Shown here piece by piece: positions 18,412-26,907 of a stretch of DNA of 64,000 nt. How positions within the stretch are numbered: the first letter of the stretch is position 1; every line of letters starts with the position of its first letter. This stretch comes from Phycisphaerales bacterium. GTDB lineage: Bacteria; Planctomycetota; Phycisphaerae; UBA1845; UTPLA1. The translations under genes were made by a program, and so were the position numbers. Location of the stretch: NCBI GenBank assembly GCA_020639075.1, contig JACKHI010000001.1, positions 4,650,001 to 4,714,000 on the forward strand, written 5' to 3'. The notes under the pieces were generated by a model that made no database searches, was not told the DNA's origin, and was given only the letters and a program-made list of their open reading frames with translations.

Positions 18412-19320
18412 CTACCCTGATGTGGTCACAAAACCGCGAACCAGCCCCACGATCCGATCCCGCGCGTCTTCCATGACATAGTGCCCAGCATCTTCGAAGA
18501 CGTGCACATCCGCTTTCGGGAATCGTCGTCGCCATTCGGCAAGGAAGTCGTCGTCGAAAACGAAGTCCTGTTTGCCCCAGCAGATCAGCATCGGCTTGTC
18601 ATTCAATGCGGATAGACCGTCGTCGATCGACTTGACCGTTTCGTAGCTGCGATCGCCGCCCGCCAGCGGTATGTCCTTCACGAACTCATGCACGGCCAGG
18701 CGATCACGGACGGTTCGATAGGGCGCCAGTAATCCGTCTCGCACGTCTCGATCGAGCCCATAGACGGAGCCGCCGATCGCCGCCCCCCAGCAGAACAGAT
18801 TGCAGCCGCGCACAAGGAACCGCGTCAGGGGGTTGTCCTGCCGGGCGATCACGAGCTGCCACATGAATGGCTTGCCTTCCGGCAGCAGGAAAGCACCGGT
18901 ATTGAGTACGACGATTCGCGCGATGCGTTCGGGCCTGCGCAGCGCGACGCCCATGCCGATCATCCCGCCCCAGTCATGGACGACGAGCGTGACGCCTTCC
19001 TCGATACCCAGATGATCGAGCAGCGCTTCAACGTCATTGATGCGAGACTTCAGCTGATAGTCGTACTGATCAAGGCCCGGCTTGTCCGACAGACCGCAGC
19101 CGATGTGGTCCATCGCGATGCATCGATGCGAGTCTCGAAACGCCTTGATCAACTCACGGTAATAAAACGACCATGTCGGATTGCCGTGCACCATGACGAT
19201 TGGCGCGCCGGCGCCCTCGTCGATGTAGTGCATCTGCAAGCCTTTGCGTTTGAAGAATCGGCGTTCGAAGGGGTACAGCCGTTGCCAGGGTTCGTTGCGT
19301 CGTTCCGTCGTCATGGGCAC
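18412..19320 (-). CDS. oleB: OleB-type alpha/beta hydrolase (beta-lactone decarboxylase)
   Basis: 302 residues related to haloalkane dehalogenases. The oxyanion loop is HGNPTW (45-50), the nucleophile is Asp116 in VVHDWGGMIG, and the late catalytic His is in DAGHYVMED. In Ole systems OleB decarboxylates the beta-lactone made by OleC to the final long-chain alkene. A plain haloalkane dehalogenase is the alternative reading, but the nearby OleC and the strong HYIDEGAGAPIVMVHGNP start favour OleB. It is convergent with the GT39 gene. MTTERR, two codons in, is a second possible start. Confidence 0.78.
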   Translation of the reverse strand: MPMTTERRNEPWQRLYPFERRFFKRKGLQMHYIDEGAGAPIVMVHGNPTWSFYYRELIKAFRDSHRCIAMDHIGCGLSDKPGLDQYDYQLKSRINDVEALLDHLGIEEGVTLVVHDWGGMIGMGVALRRPERIARIVVLNTGAFLLPEGKPFMWQLVIARQDNPLTRFLVRGCNLFCWGAAIGGSVYGLDRDVRDGLLAPYRTVRDRLAVHEFVKDIPLAGGDRSYETVKSIDDGLSALNDKPMLICWGKQDFVFDDDFLAEWRRRFPKADVHVFEDAGHYVMEDARDRIVGLVRGFVTTSG

Positions 19321-19821
19321 GGCAAAGCGTCTTATAAGAAATCTCGCGGGCTATAGAAGCCGACAGCCCCGCAGCGGTGTATTTTCTAAGTGTCAGGGTC
19401 GGAAAGATTACCGACGAGACGCGGGTTTGTCGAACGGCCTGTCAGAGCCGTCAGCCCGGTCGAATTTCCCAGTGGAAGCGACGCCGCGACGAAAGTCCGG
19501 CGGCGATCCGAGCGGAAGGACCGCGCGCCGATCGACGTGCAGTCCGGATGGACCGACTGGAAGCGACGCCGCGTTGGTGCGATTCGCATAAGGCGGATCG
19601 CTTCGGAAGAAAGGCGGATAGGAACGTGTTCATCGGCTTGTTGGTGATTTGGTTGATCGCCGCTGAGTTACGAAGACGCTCGATGTTGCGCCGCTAGCGA
19701 TTCTCGAATCATACGCCGGATCGATCCGTCCGTTCGATCAGGCAGCCAATCTCTCTCGGGCGATGTGGAGGGAGCAAACCCCGTCTTGCGGGTCCCACGA
19801 GGCCGAAGGCGGGGGCTCTTT
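19321..19821. other. Non-coding gap of about 500 bp
   Basis: I see no supported gene. A 14-bp string GGAAGCGACGCCGC occurs twice (near 19471 and 19559). Immediately after the TadE stop, on the minus strand, an imperfect stem pairs GAGCCCCCG with CGGGGTTTGCTC and may end that transcript. Confidence 0.4.
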
Positions 19822-20238
19822 TCAATCCCGCGGCGCTTCGCCTTCCCGACGCATCGTCGTTGTGATCTTGATGTCGAACATGCCGCCGCCGAAGACGTTG
19901 CCGGAGATTGCGAAGCGATCCCACGGAAGCGTCACTTTGACGCTGGCGTCGCGATTGTCATAGTCGATGTTCTCGACGTTCGTCTCGATCGAGTAGCCCT
20001 CGTAGCCCGCTTTTTCCATCACGCGATCGACGGCCGCCTGTACGTCGTTGATGTCGCCGTACTGCCGGGCGGCGGCTCGAGCGCCTTCGCGTGCCGCGAT
20101 CGCCACGGACTGTCTGGCCATCAGCATCAGGCTGAATTCCGAGACGCCGAGGATGAACATCAGGGCGATCGGCATGATCACGGCGGTCTCGACCACGGCC
20201 AACCCACGTCGCTTGAATCGGTTCTGCTTTCGAATCAT
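19822..20238 (-). CDS. TadE-like pilus-assembly / pseudopilin protein
   Basis: 138 residues. The N-terminus KRRGLAVVETAVIMPIALMFILGVSEF is a TadE signature with the conserved Glu in the first hydrophobic helix, followed by the short repeated-Ala stretch AAREGARAAARQYG. Proteins of this kind are processed by a prepilin-type peptidase and take part in tight-adherence pili. No tad ATPase or secretin is nearby, so it is either an orphan or works with a tad locus elsewhere. Confidence 0.85.
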   Translation of the reverse strand: MIRKQNRFKRRGLAVVETAVIMPIALMFILGVSEFSLMLMARQSVAIAAREGARAAARQYGDINDVQAAVDRVMEKAGYEGYSIETNVENIDYDNRDASVKVTLPWDRFAISGNVFGGGMFDIKITTTMRREGEAPRD

Positions 20239-20512
20239 GTTTGCCTACCCTTCGTGTTTAACGTCTGTCCTGCTCCACACTCGCCGCTTGCAACATGGCA
20301 ACGTGCAAATGCGATGCCACTGCAGTTTGGCCGGTAAGATCCGCGACAATCACAGCCGAGGGGTCATCTGCCGATAGCGTCCGCGAATCGACGTTGCGGT
20401 TTCGCCGCAATCGACGTCGCGATGACAGACGTGATGACATTCTGCAACACGCGCTTGAGAACGCGCCGCAGCCTGCCTACACTCGCGGCCCAGACCGATA
20501 ATGGAGGATTGA

Positions 20513-22504
20513 ATGGAAGCGACACGTCGACATCGATTGGCCGGTTGGGTTCTTGTTGGATGCATCGCCGTCGTGCCGGGGTTCAGCGGTTGTGCACGCC
20601 GGGAAAAGAAACTCGAAGTCGATACGACAAACACGCCTGTCGTTACGACGGCGGCGTCGGCTGCGGCGGTCGCGGAACCTCTCGAAGCGTTGAACGAAGT
20701 TCGGGCGAATTACTACAAACGCGAGTATCGCATCCCCATGCGCGACGGTGCGATGCTGCATACCGCCGTCTATTCGCCGCGCGATCAGAGCAAGCCCTAT
20801 CCCTTCCTGATGCGCCGAACACCCTACAGTTGCAGGCCCTACGGCGAAGGAGATTTCCCGTTGGACATTGGTCCCAACGACGAACTGATGCGCGACGGCT
20901 ACATCTTCGTCTTTCAGGACGTGAGAGGTTGCTACATGTCTGATGGCCAATTCGTCAACATGCGGCCGCACGAAGACGTCAAGCGCAATTCGAACGACAT
21001 TGACGAAAGCACAGACACGTACGATACGATCGACTGGCTCGTGAAGAACATTCCCAACAACAACGGCCGCGTCGGCATGTGGGGCATTTCATATCCGGGG
21101 TTTTATTGCGCAGCGGGCATGATCGACGCACATCCCGCGTTGAAAGCCGTCTCGCCGCAAGCGCCAATCGCTGATTGGTGGTACGACGACTTCCATCATC
21201 ACGGGGCGTTCCTGCTTGCGCCGGCGTTTCCCTTCATGGCCGGCTTCGGTCATGTTCGTGAAAGCCCCACGACCGAACACTGGAAGCGCTTCGAGTTTCC
21301 GACGCCCGATGGGTATCAGTTCTATCTGGACATGGGGCCGCTCGCGAACGCGAATGCAAACTACCTGCACGGCGAGATTCCGTTCTGGAACGAAATGGCC
21401 GCGCATCCGGACTACGACGCCTTCTGGCAGGCACGCAACATCGTGCCGCATCTGAATCATGTCGCGCCGGCCGTTATGACCGTCGGCGGCTGGTACGATG
21501 CGGAAGACCTGTACGGTCCGCTCAAGATCTACGAATCGATTGAGAAGAAGAACCCCGACGTCTTCAATGTTCTCGTCATGGGGCCGTGGGTCCACGGTGG
21601 CTGGTCCAGAACGAAGGGCGATCGTCTCGGCAACATCGAGTTCGGCGCCGAGACCAGCAACTACTATCAGGCCGAGCTCGAAACGCCGTTCTTCGAACAT
21701 TTCCTGAAGGGCGATGTGTCGATTGACATTCCCGAAGCCACGGTCTTCGAGACGGGCGTCAATCGTTGGCGGACCTTCGAGTCATGGCCGCCGAGTCAAC
21801 TGCAGATGAAGTCCCTTTTCCTCGGCGCCAACGGGACGTTAGCGTTCGATTCACCGAGCTCCGATAGCGCCGACTCGTTTGACGAGTTCGTCAGCGATCC
21901 GGCGAAGCCGGTGCCGTATACCGAGGCGATCGTAACGGGCATGACACAGGAATTCATGACGGACGACCAGCGCTTTGCCGCCCGCCGGCCCGACGTCCTC
22001 GTCTACGAGACTGAGCCGCTGGCGGAGCCGCTGACCATCGCGGGGCCGATCACGGCCGATCTCTGGGTGTCGACCTCCCAATCGGATGCGGACTGGGTCG
22101 TGAAGCTCATCGACGTTCTCCCGCCCGATACTGCGACTGCGGGCGACTCTGGCGCGCGGGCCTGGCCGCGCAAACGGGCCCTGGGCGGCTATCAGCGGCT
22201 GGTGCGCGCCGACGTCTTCCGCGGTCGCTATCGCAACGATCGCTCGCGGCCCGAACCGTTCGTTCCCAACGAGCCGGCGGAGGTCCGCTTCGAGATTCCC
22301 GACATCCTGCACACGTTTCAGCCGGGGCATCGCGTGATGGTGCAGATTCAAAGCTCATGGTTTCCGCTCGCTGATCGCAATCCGCAACGATTCGTGGCGA
22401 ACATTTTCGAGGCAGAAAATTCTGATTTTGTGCCTGCGACGCATCGCGTTTTTCGGAACCCGGCACAGGCATCACGGCTCGAAATCGGCGTTCTGCCCAA
22501 ATAG
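20513..22504 (+). CDS. CocE/NonD-family alpha/beta hydrolase, predicted lipoprotein
   Basis: 663 residues. A signal peptide ends in the lipobox GFSGC with Cys27. The X-Pro dipeptidyl-peptidase/CocE domain follows, with IPMRDGAMLHTAVYSP and the nucleophile Ser193 in GMWGISYPGF. A C-terminal jelly-roll domain of the X-Pro_C type holds ADLWVSTSQSDADWVVKLIDV and FQPGHRVMVQIQSSWFP. Family members cleave acyl-amide or ester bonds (glutaryl-7-ACA, cocaine-type esters, X-Pro peptides). The real substrate is unknown, and export to the envelope is likely. ATG 20513 has a purine-rich GGAGG-like stretch ahead. Confidence 0.9.
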   Translation: MEATRRHRLAGWVLVGCIAVVPGFSGCARREKKLEVDTTNTPVVTTAASAAAVAEPLEALNEVRANYYKREYRIPMRDGAMLHTAVYSPRDQSKPYPFLMRRTPYSCRPYGEGDFPLDIGPNDELMRDGYIFVFQDVRGCYMSDGQFVNMRPHEDVKRNSNDIDESTDTYDTIDWLVKNIPNNNGRVGMWGISYPGFYCAAGMIDAHPALKAVSPQAPIADWWYDDFHHHGAFLLAPAFPFMAGFGHVRESPTTEHWKRFEFPTPDGYQFYLDMGPLANANANYLHGEIPFWNEMAAHPDYDAFWQARNIVPHLNHVAPAVMTVGGWYDAEDLYGPLKIYESIEKKNPDVFNVLVMGPWVHGGWSRTKGDRLGNIEFGAETSNYYQAELETPFFEHFLKGDVSIDIPEATVFETGVNRWRTFESWPPSQLQMKSLFLGANGTLAFDSPSSDSADSFDEFVSDPAKPVPYTEAIVTGMTQEFMTDDQRFAARRPDVLVYETEPLAEPLTIAGPITADLWVSTSQSDADWVVKLIDVLPPDTATAGDSGARAWPRKRALGGYQRLVRADVFRGRYRNDRSRPEPFVPNEPAEVRFEIPDILHTFQPGHRVMVQIQSSWFPLADRNPQRFVANIFEAENSDFVPATHRVFRNPAQASRLEIGVLPK

Positions 22505-22521
22505 GCCGTGAACGGGCGATC

Positions 22522-22537
22522 AACCCTGTCGGGTTTT
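22522..22537 (+). terminator. Weak terminator after the CocE/NonD gene
   Basis: AACCC (22522-22526) pairs with GGGTT (22531-22535) around a four-base loop and is followed by two further T residues. Short, so only tentative. Confidence 0.35.
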
Positions 22538-22718
22538 GCAAAAGTCAAGAAAAAATCTGCTAGCAAAATTCATGCCGTTCGGCGGTCCGGACGGATGGTC
22601 CGCACGTGGTTGATTGTATAATTGGCTCGTCGGTCGCATGGACCGATGAAGGTACGGAACGCGTTGAGCGTTGTCGCGAGGGCGATAACCTCGACTGGGA
22701 AGGAGACGCACGCAGCCC

Positions 22719-24272
22719 ATGTCGCAGTATCTCTCCATGGTACCGAGCCAGCAGATGCGGCTGGAGCAACGGCTCACGCCGCAGCTGATCCAGTCCATGG
22801 AGATTCTCCAGCTCCCTTTGTTGGCGCTGGAGGCACGCATCCAGGAAGAGATGGCCGCCAACCCGGTCCTTGAAGAATCGTCTCCCGGCGACGACATCGT
22901 CGATGACGTCGCGCCGACTGAGGCGACTGCGACGACCCAGGAAGAACAGGCCGACGCCGACAGTTTCGATCGACTCGATGAGATGTCGCGCGATCTCGAA
23001 TTTGATCCCGGTGATCTCGCCTACGGTTCGGGCCGTTCCTACGACGGCGAACGCGACGCCAAGATGGACGCGATGGCCAACACGGCCAGCCGCGGCGAAA
23101 ACCTGAAAGACAGCCTGCTCTCGCAGTGGCACCTGCTCGAATTGTCGCCCGCCGTCGCCGAGGCCGGCGAGGCGATCATCGACTGGATGGATGAGGACGG
23201 CTATCTCCGACGCGAATCAGAAGTCCAGCCGCTTTCCGGTGAAAACGGCAAGGACGCGCCCAGCGAACAGCGACCTCTGATCATCAAGCGCAACAGCAGC
23301 GACACCGATCGCCTGATGGAGGAAATCGCGCTGTCGCGCACGCCGCTCCTCGATCGGCGCGTGCTCGACGAAGCGCTTGACCACGTACATTCGCTCGAGC
23401 CCATCGGCGTGGGCGCCCGCGATCTCGCCGAGTGCCTGCTCGTTCAGCTTCACGCACAGGGCGATTTCGATGACTTCCACGAGACGCTCGTACGCGATCA
23501 TCTCGTCGAGCTGGGCCGCAACCAGTTTCCGCAGGTCGCCAGGAAGACCGGTCGCACGATTGAGGACATCAAGGACGCCCTCAAGATCATCGGCCGGCTT
23601 CAGCATCATCCGGGTCTCCTCGTCGGCGGCGCCGACACGCCGCGCATCAGCCCGGACGTGATGATCGAACCGGACGACGACGGCGACGGTTATACGGTTC
23701 GCCTGACGCGCGGCAACATGCCGCAGCTGCGCATCAGTTCGCAGTACAAGCGGATGCTGAAGGACAAGCACCAGGACAAGGCCGCCCGCGATTTCCTGCG
23801 CAGCAGAGTCGATGCGGCCGGCGCGCTGATCGACGCCATCCAGTATCGCCGCGAGCGCATGCTCGAGCTGGCGAAGCTGGTCGTCGAACGGCAGCGCGAG
23901 TTTTTCGACTACGGTCCGCAGTTCCTCAAGGTGCTGCGCATGAGCGATGTCGCTGAGGAGTTCGGCTGCGATCCATCGACGATCAGTCGAACGGTCGACG
24001 GCAAGTACGTCCAGAGCCCGCGCGGCATCCATCCGCTGCGCATGTTCTTCACGGGCGGCATGACCGATGAGAGCGGTGAGAGCGTGAGCTGGGACAGCAT
24101 CAAGGCGAAGATGAAGCAGGTCATCGACGCGGAAGACAAGAGCAAGCCGCTGAGCGACGACGACATCGCCGCGAAACTGAGCGAAGGCGGCACGCCCGTC
24201 GCGCGACGAACCGTCGCGAAATACCGCAGCCAATTGAACATCCCGCCGGCGCGCCAGCGCCGGGAGTTCTGA
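22719..24272 (+). CDS. rpoN: RNA polymerase sigma-54 factor
   Basis: 517 residues. Region I is the Gln/Leu-rich activator-interacting segment (QQMRLEQRLTPQLIQSMEIL, then EEMAANPVLEE). An acidic region II follows (residues about 60-110), then the core-binding domain, the helix-turn-helix DVAEEFGCDPSTISR, and the C-terminal RpoN box ARRTVAKYRS that reads the -24 element. It directs transcription from GG-N10-GC promoters with an AAA+ activator; none is encoded in the window. TATAAT at 22617-22622 may be its -10 element. Confidence 0.95.
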   Translation: MSQYLSMVPSQQMRLEQRLTPQLIQSMEILQLPLLALEARIQEEMAANPVLEESSPGDDIVDDVAPTEATATTQEEQADADSFDRLDEMSRDLEFDPGDLAYGSGRSYDGERDAKMDAMANTASRGENLKDSLLSQWHLLELSPAVAEAGEAIIDWMDEDGYLRRESEVQPLSGENGKDAPSEQRPLIIKRNSSDTDRLMEEIALSRTPLLDRRVLDEALDHVHSLEPIGVGARDLAECLLVQLHAQGDFDDFHETLVRDHLVELGRNQFPQVARKTGRTIEDIKDALKIIGRLQHHPGLLVGGADTPRISPDVMIEPDDDGDGYTVRLTRGNMPQLRISSQYKRMLKDKHQDKAARDFLRSRVDAAGALIDAIQYRRERMLELAKLVVERQREFFDYGPQFLKVLRMSDVAEEFGCDPSTISRTVDGKYVQSPRGIHPLRMFFTGGMTDESGESVSWDSIKAKMKQVIDAEDKSKPLSDDDIAAKLSEGGTPVARRTVAKYRSQLNIPPARQRREF

Positions 24273-24434
24273 TTCTCTGATTTGCTCGCATCTAAAGCTG
24301 GTCGTCGCGTTTGAATGTTGCGGATGCGGGCCATCAATTCGACAAACACAGGGTACTGCCGAGTCCATGGTCAACCGGCAGACGCCTGTTGCATGCGATC
24401 ATCGAATCGTGGAACGTCTGGGTTCGAGGGATTC

Positions 24435-25205
24435 GTGGCGAATTTCGTGCTTAGATCGACAGGTGTGTTTGTCGCGCTCATGACGTCGGGTTTTGCCTGT
24501 TGCGGATCGGGTGATGTGATAAATGCGCCGCCGGAGGGCGCCCCGTCGCGCTTTGCGGATGAGAGTGATCCGTCGCGCGACATGTTCCAAGTCGTTCATG
24601 TCGTCACGGAAGCCGGATTGCGAGCGGGAACGCCGGCGGGCGGTCCGATTGTCATGTCGATCTGGGAGCCCGATGGCGCCGACATGCCATATGCCGTCGT
24701 GGATGGCGTTCCGATGGCCTGGTATCGAGATCCGACGGCGAAACCAAGAAACACAAACGTGCCGTTGGCCGATGCACCGAGATTCCGTACGTTGATCGGC
24801 GGAGAAGCGTCGAGGACGGGCGCCACGATCATCCTCGTGCGTCCGCCGGCCGCAGGCGCCGATGTTCAAATTGGTGGCTTCGTTGTTGACGATCGCGCAA
24901 GTCCGCTCGAATTCTGGCCGATCCCTGCCACATATGTCGCTGGTCGCGTGGTTTCGAAACCTGCATCGGCGGATTCGACGGACGAAGAAGGACGTTTCTG
25001 GGTGCAAGTGCCGCGAGGGAACTACCGTGGTTTTCTCGGCGGCGGCGTGAGCACAGACGGCGGCCGATCCGTGATGGGCGTCGTCCTCGGCCAGGAGCGA
25101 GACGCATTTTCCGGCGACAGAGGCGCATCATTGCTTGTTGCCCAGACCGTCGAGCAGGGTCGGCGGATGGAGTTGAAGTGTACCAACGATGCCGTTGGCA
25201 ACTGA
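24435..25205 (+). CDS. Exported trypsin-fold pseudoprotease, paralogue of the next gene
   Basis: About 256 residues from GTG 24435 (GAGGG ahead). The frame is open back to 24315, so the start is uncertain. An N-terminal hydrophobic segment (FVALMTSGFACC) looks like a signal peptide with a possible lipobox. The body aligns along most of its length with the downstream protein: GTPAGGPIVM versus GTPITATTVI, AVVDGVPM versus AAVDGYPM, VPRGNYRGFLGGGV versus VPHGDYIGFSGGPA. The positions of the catalytic His, Asp and Ser in the partner are not His, Asp or Ser here (GFLGG in place of GFSGG), so it should be inactive. Overlaps the next gene by 28 bp. Confidence 0.65.
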   Translation: MANFVLRSTGVFVALMTSGFACCGSGDVINAPPEGAPSRFADESDPSRDMFQVVHVVTEAGLRAGTPAGGPIVMSIWEPDGADMPYAVVDGVPMAWYRDPTAKPRNTNVPLADAPRFRTLIGGEASRTGATIILVRPPAAGADVQIGGFVVDDRASPLEFWPIPATYVAGRVVSKPASADSTDEEGRFWVQVPRGNYRGFLGGGVSTDGGRSVMGVVLGQERDAFSGDRGASLLVAQTVEQGRRMELKCTNDAVGN

Positions 25206-25912
25206 TCATGAGCCTAGTGCTCGCCCATTCGCTCGGATGCGCTCATGACGCGCGTCCGGCGCTGCTGCAAACACGGGCGATACGGGCGATCGAGTCCGGC
25301 GATGGTCTGCACGTTGCGTTCGTCGCCAACAACGATTTCGGGTCAGGAACACCGATTACGGCCACGACGGTCATCGCATCGGCGCATGGGTTTGATAATT
25401 CGGGGCCAATCGCAGCTGTGGACGGCTACCCGATGAAGGCGCGTCACATCTCCGAAAGTTCTCCGAATCCGTCGCGACGCGTGCAGGACGACTGGATGAT
25501 CCTCGAGTCGACGCGCGCGCGATTCAAGTGCAATGATTTATGCCGCGACGTATCGCTTGCGGCGGGGCGGCGCGTGCTGGTCGCAGGATATCGAGCGTCT
25601 GAACTGCCGATTGACTTGAAGCGCCTGGGAGAGTTCACGCCCGAACTCATTGAAGGGCGGGTGATGGATCGGGGGGCATCGACGCAGTGTCCGGATGCAG
25701 TCGTCCCGATTCGCGTTCCCCACGGCGACTACATCGGCTTCTCCGGCGGTCCGGCCGCCGTGCTGGGTCCTACCGGCACGATACAGGTGTTCGGTATCAT
25801 CGTGGAATTGCGCTATCGGCGAAGCGTGATTCCGCCCTGGCGCCGATACGTCGAATTGTGGGCCGTTCGATTGCCCGCACCGACGTCCGTGGATGTTACG
25901 CCCATCCAATAG
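25178..25912 (+). CDS. Exported trypsin-fold serine protease-like lipoprotein
   Basis: 244 residues from GTG 25178, preceded by GGAG at 25169-25172. It has a signal peptide with lipobox SLGC (Cys21). A chymotrypsin-like triad can be proposed: His in IASAHGF, Asp in VQDDWMILES, and Ser in GDYIGFSGGPAAV, where GFSGGP stands for the usual GDSGGP. It forms a translationally coupled pair with the upstream paralogue that lacks all three residues. Substrate unknown. The Asp and His assignments rest on local pattern only, so the protease call is moderate. Confidence 0.6.
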   Translation: MYQRCRWQLIMSLVLAHSLGCAHDARPALLQTRAIRAIESGDGLHVAFVANNDFGSGTPITATTVIASAHGFDNSGPIAAVDGYPMKARHISESSPNPSRRVQDDWMILESTRARFKCNDLCRDVSLAAGRRVLVAGYRASELPIDLKRLGEFTPELIEGRVMDRGASTQCPDAVVPIRVPHGDYIGFSGGPAAVLGPTGTIQVFGIIVELRYRRSVIPPWRRYVELWAVRLPAPTSVDVTPIQ

Positions 25913-26475
25913 AGTATGAGCGGTCAATTCGTGAACGCGCCTCGTTCACGGCGCATTCGCGGCAATTAGGCGCCGCCGCGCCGGGCGCGAATCTCATTGA
26001 CTCGCATCGCGAACAGCTCCAAGTCGCGGCAGCGGAGGTGCTGGACGCATTTGACCGCGACGCCGACGGCAACATCGACAAGATTGACTCTGCGGAATTC
26101 CAGTAGGATTGCAATTCGTCGTCGCTGTGACGGATGTTGATCAATCCGGACACCTCTTGCGAAACCATCGCATGAGACATCTCAGCCAGTACGCGTTACG
26201 CGAATTCGCAAACGCGTAGTGCGTTAACGCACGCGCGAATTGGTTGACAGCAACCGCGCGATTCGCGAAGCCACGACGGAGATGGATGGTCTATCAGGCG
26301 CCGCTTCGATGTTGTCGCCATCTGTGCGTAGACCAACGCGCTTGTGATGCGTCATTGACGCCGTTGCGAATTCCAACGAAGAAACAACTGTTGGAATGGA
26401 ATTGCAATTTTCCGGTGGATATCATTATCGGTTTAAGGCCGAAGAAGACGAGAAGGCGGACACGCGGAGCTTGAA
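25913..26475. other. Gap with an orphan EF-hand-coding fragment
   Basis: No complete gene is supported. An open stretch in frame 1 ending at a TAG at 26104-26106 encodes a canonical EF-hand-like loop, DAFDRDADGNIDKID, preceded by a helix (REQLQVAAAEVL). It has no convincing start codon and lies in a different frame from the protease gene that ends at 25912. It may be a decayed C-terminal EF-hand or a separate broken gene. The rest of the gap shows nothing clear. Confidence 0.4.
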
Positions 26476-26766
26476 ATGACGAGCAATACCTTTCGCACAG
26501 CAACATTGGTCATCGCGCTGGTTGCAGCCCTCTCTATCGTCGGATGCGGAACGATGACGAATGTCGTGCCGACGGACAACGCCGCCGCGCTGGCGGGTGA
26601 AACGACGTTCGCAAACGACTGCGCCCGCTGTCACTCCGCCAGTTCGCTCAAGGGTAGCGCCGGGCAGATTATCAACGACCTGGGCAGCCTCGATAGCGCA
26701 ATGAACGGCATCACGCTCACGGACGAAGAGGTGACGAACCTCAAGGCGTATCTCGCCACGCAATGA
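26476..26766 (+). CDS. Small cytochrome c-like lipoprotein
   Basis: 96 residues with a signal peptide and lipobox IVGC (Cys24). One haem-binding motif CARCH is at residues 49-53, in the context GETTFANDCARCHS as in class I cytochromes c. Met76 (SAMNGIT) is a candidate axial ligand, and the end helix EEVTNLKAYLATQ closes the fold. Probably a membrane-tethered electron carrier facing the periplasm. GGAG at 26466-26469 supports ATG 26476. No oxidoreductase partner is adjacent. Confidence 0.85.
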   Translation: MTSNTFRTATLVIALVAALSIVGCGTMTNVVPTDNAAALAGETTFANDCARCHSASSLKGSAGQIINDLGSLDSAMNGITLTDEEVTNLKAYLATQ

Positions 26767-26907
26767 GCAGCGTCTGCCCGAGTCGCCAAGCGGTCAACTC
26801 GCAACGCCGGAAACACTGTCCGAGCCCGGCCGGACATGGCCGGGATGCCTCGCCGCAAACAATCAACGTTCGGCACGCTCTATCGTGTATTCGTCGCAGC
26901 AGACGTC

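Noticed and set aside
19377..19697. 106-codon frame with a hydrophobic C-terminus
   Set aside because: Most of it is Arg-rich low-information sequence in a repeat-bearing gap, with no ribosome binding site.
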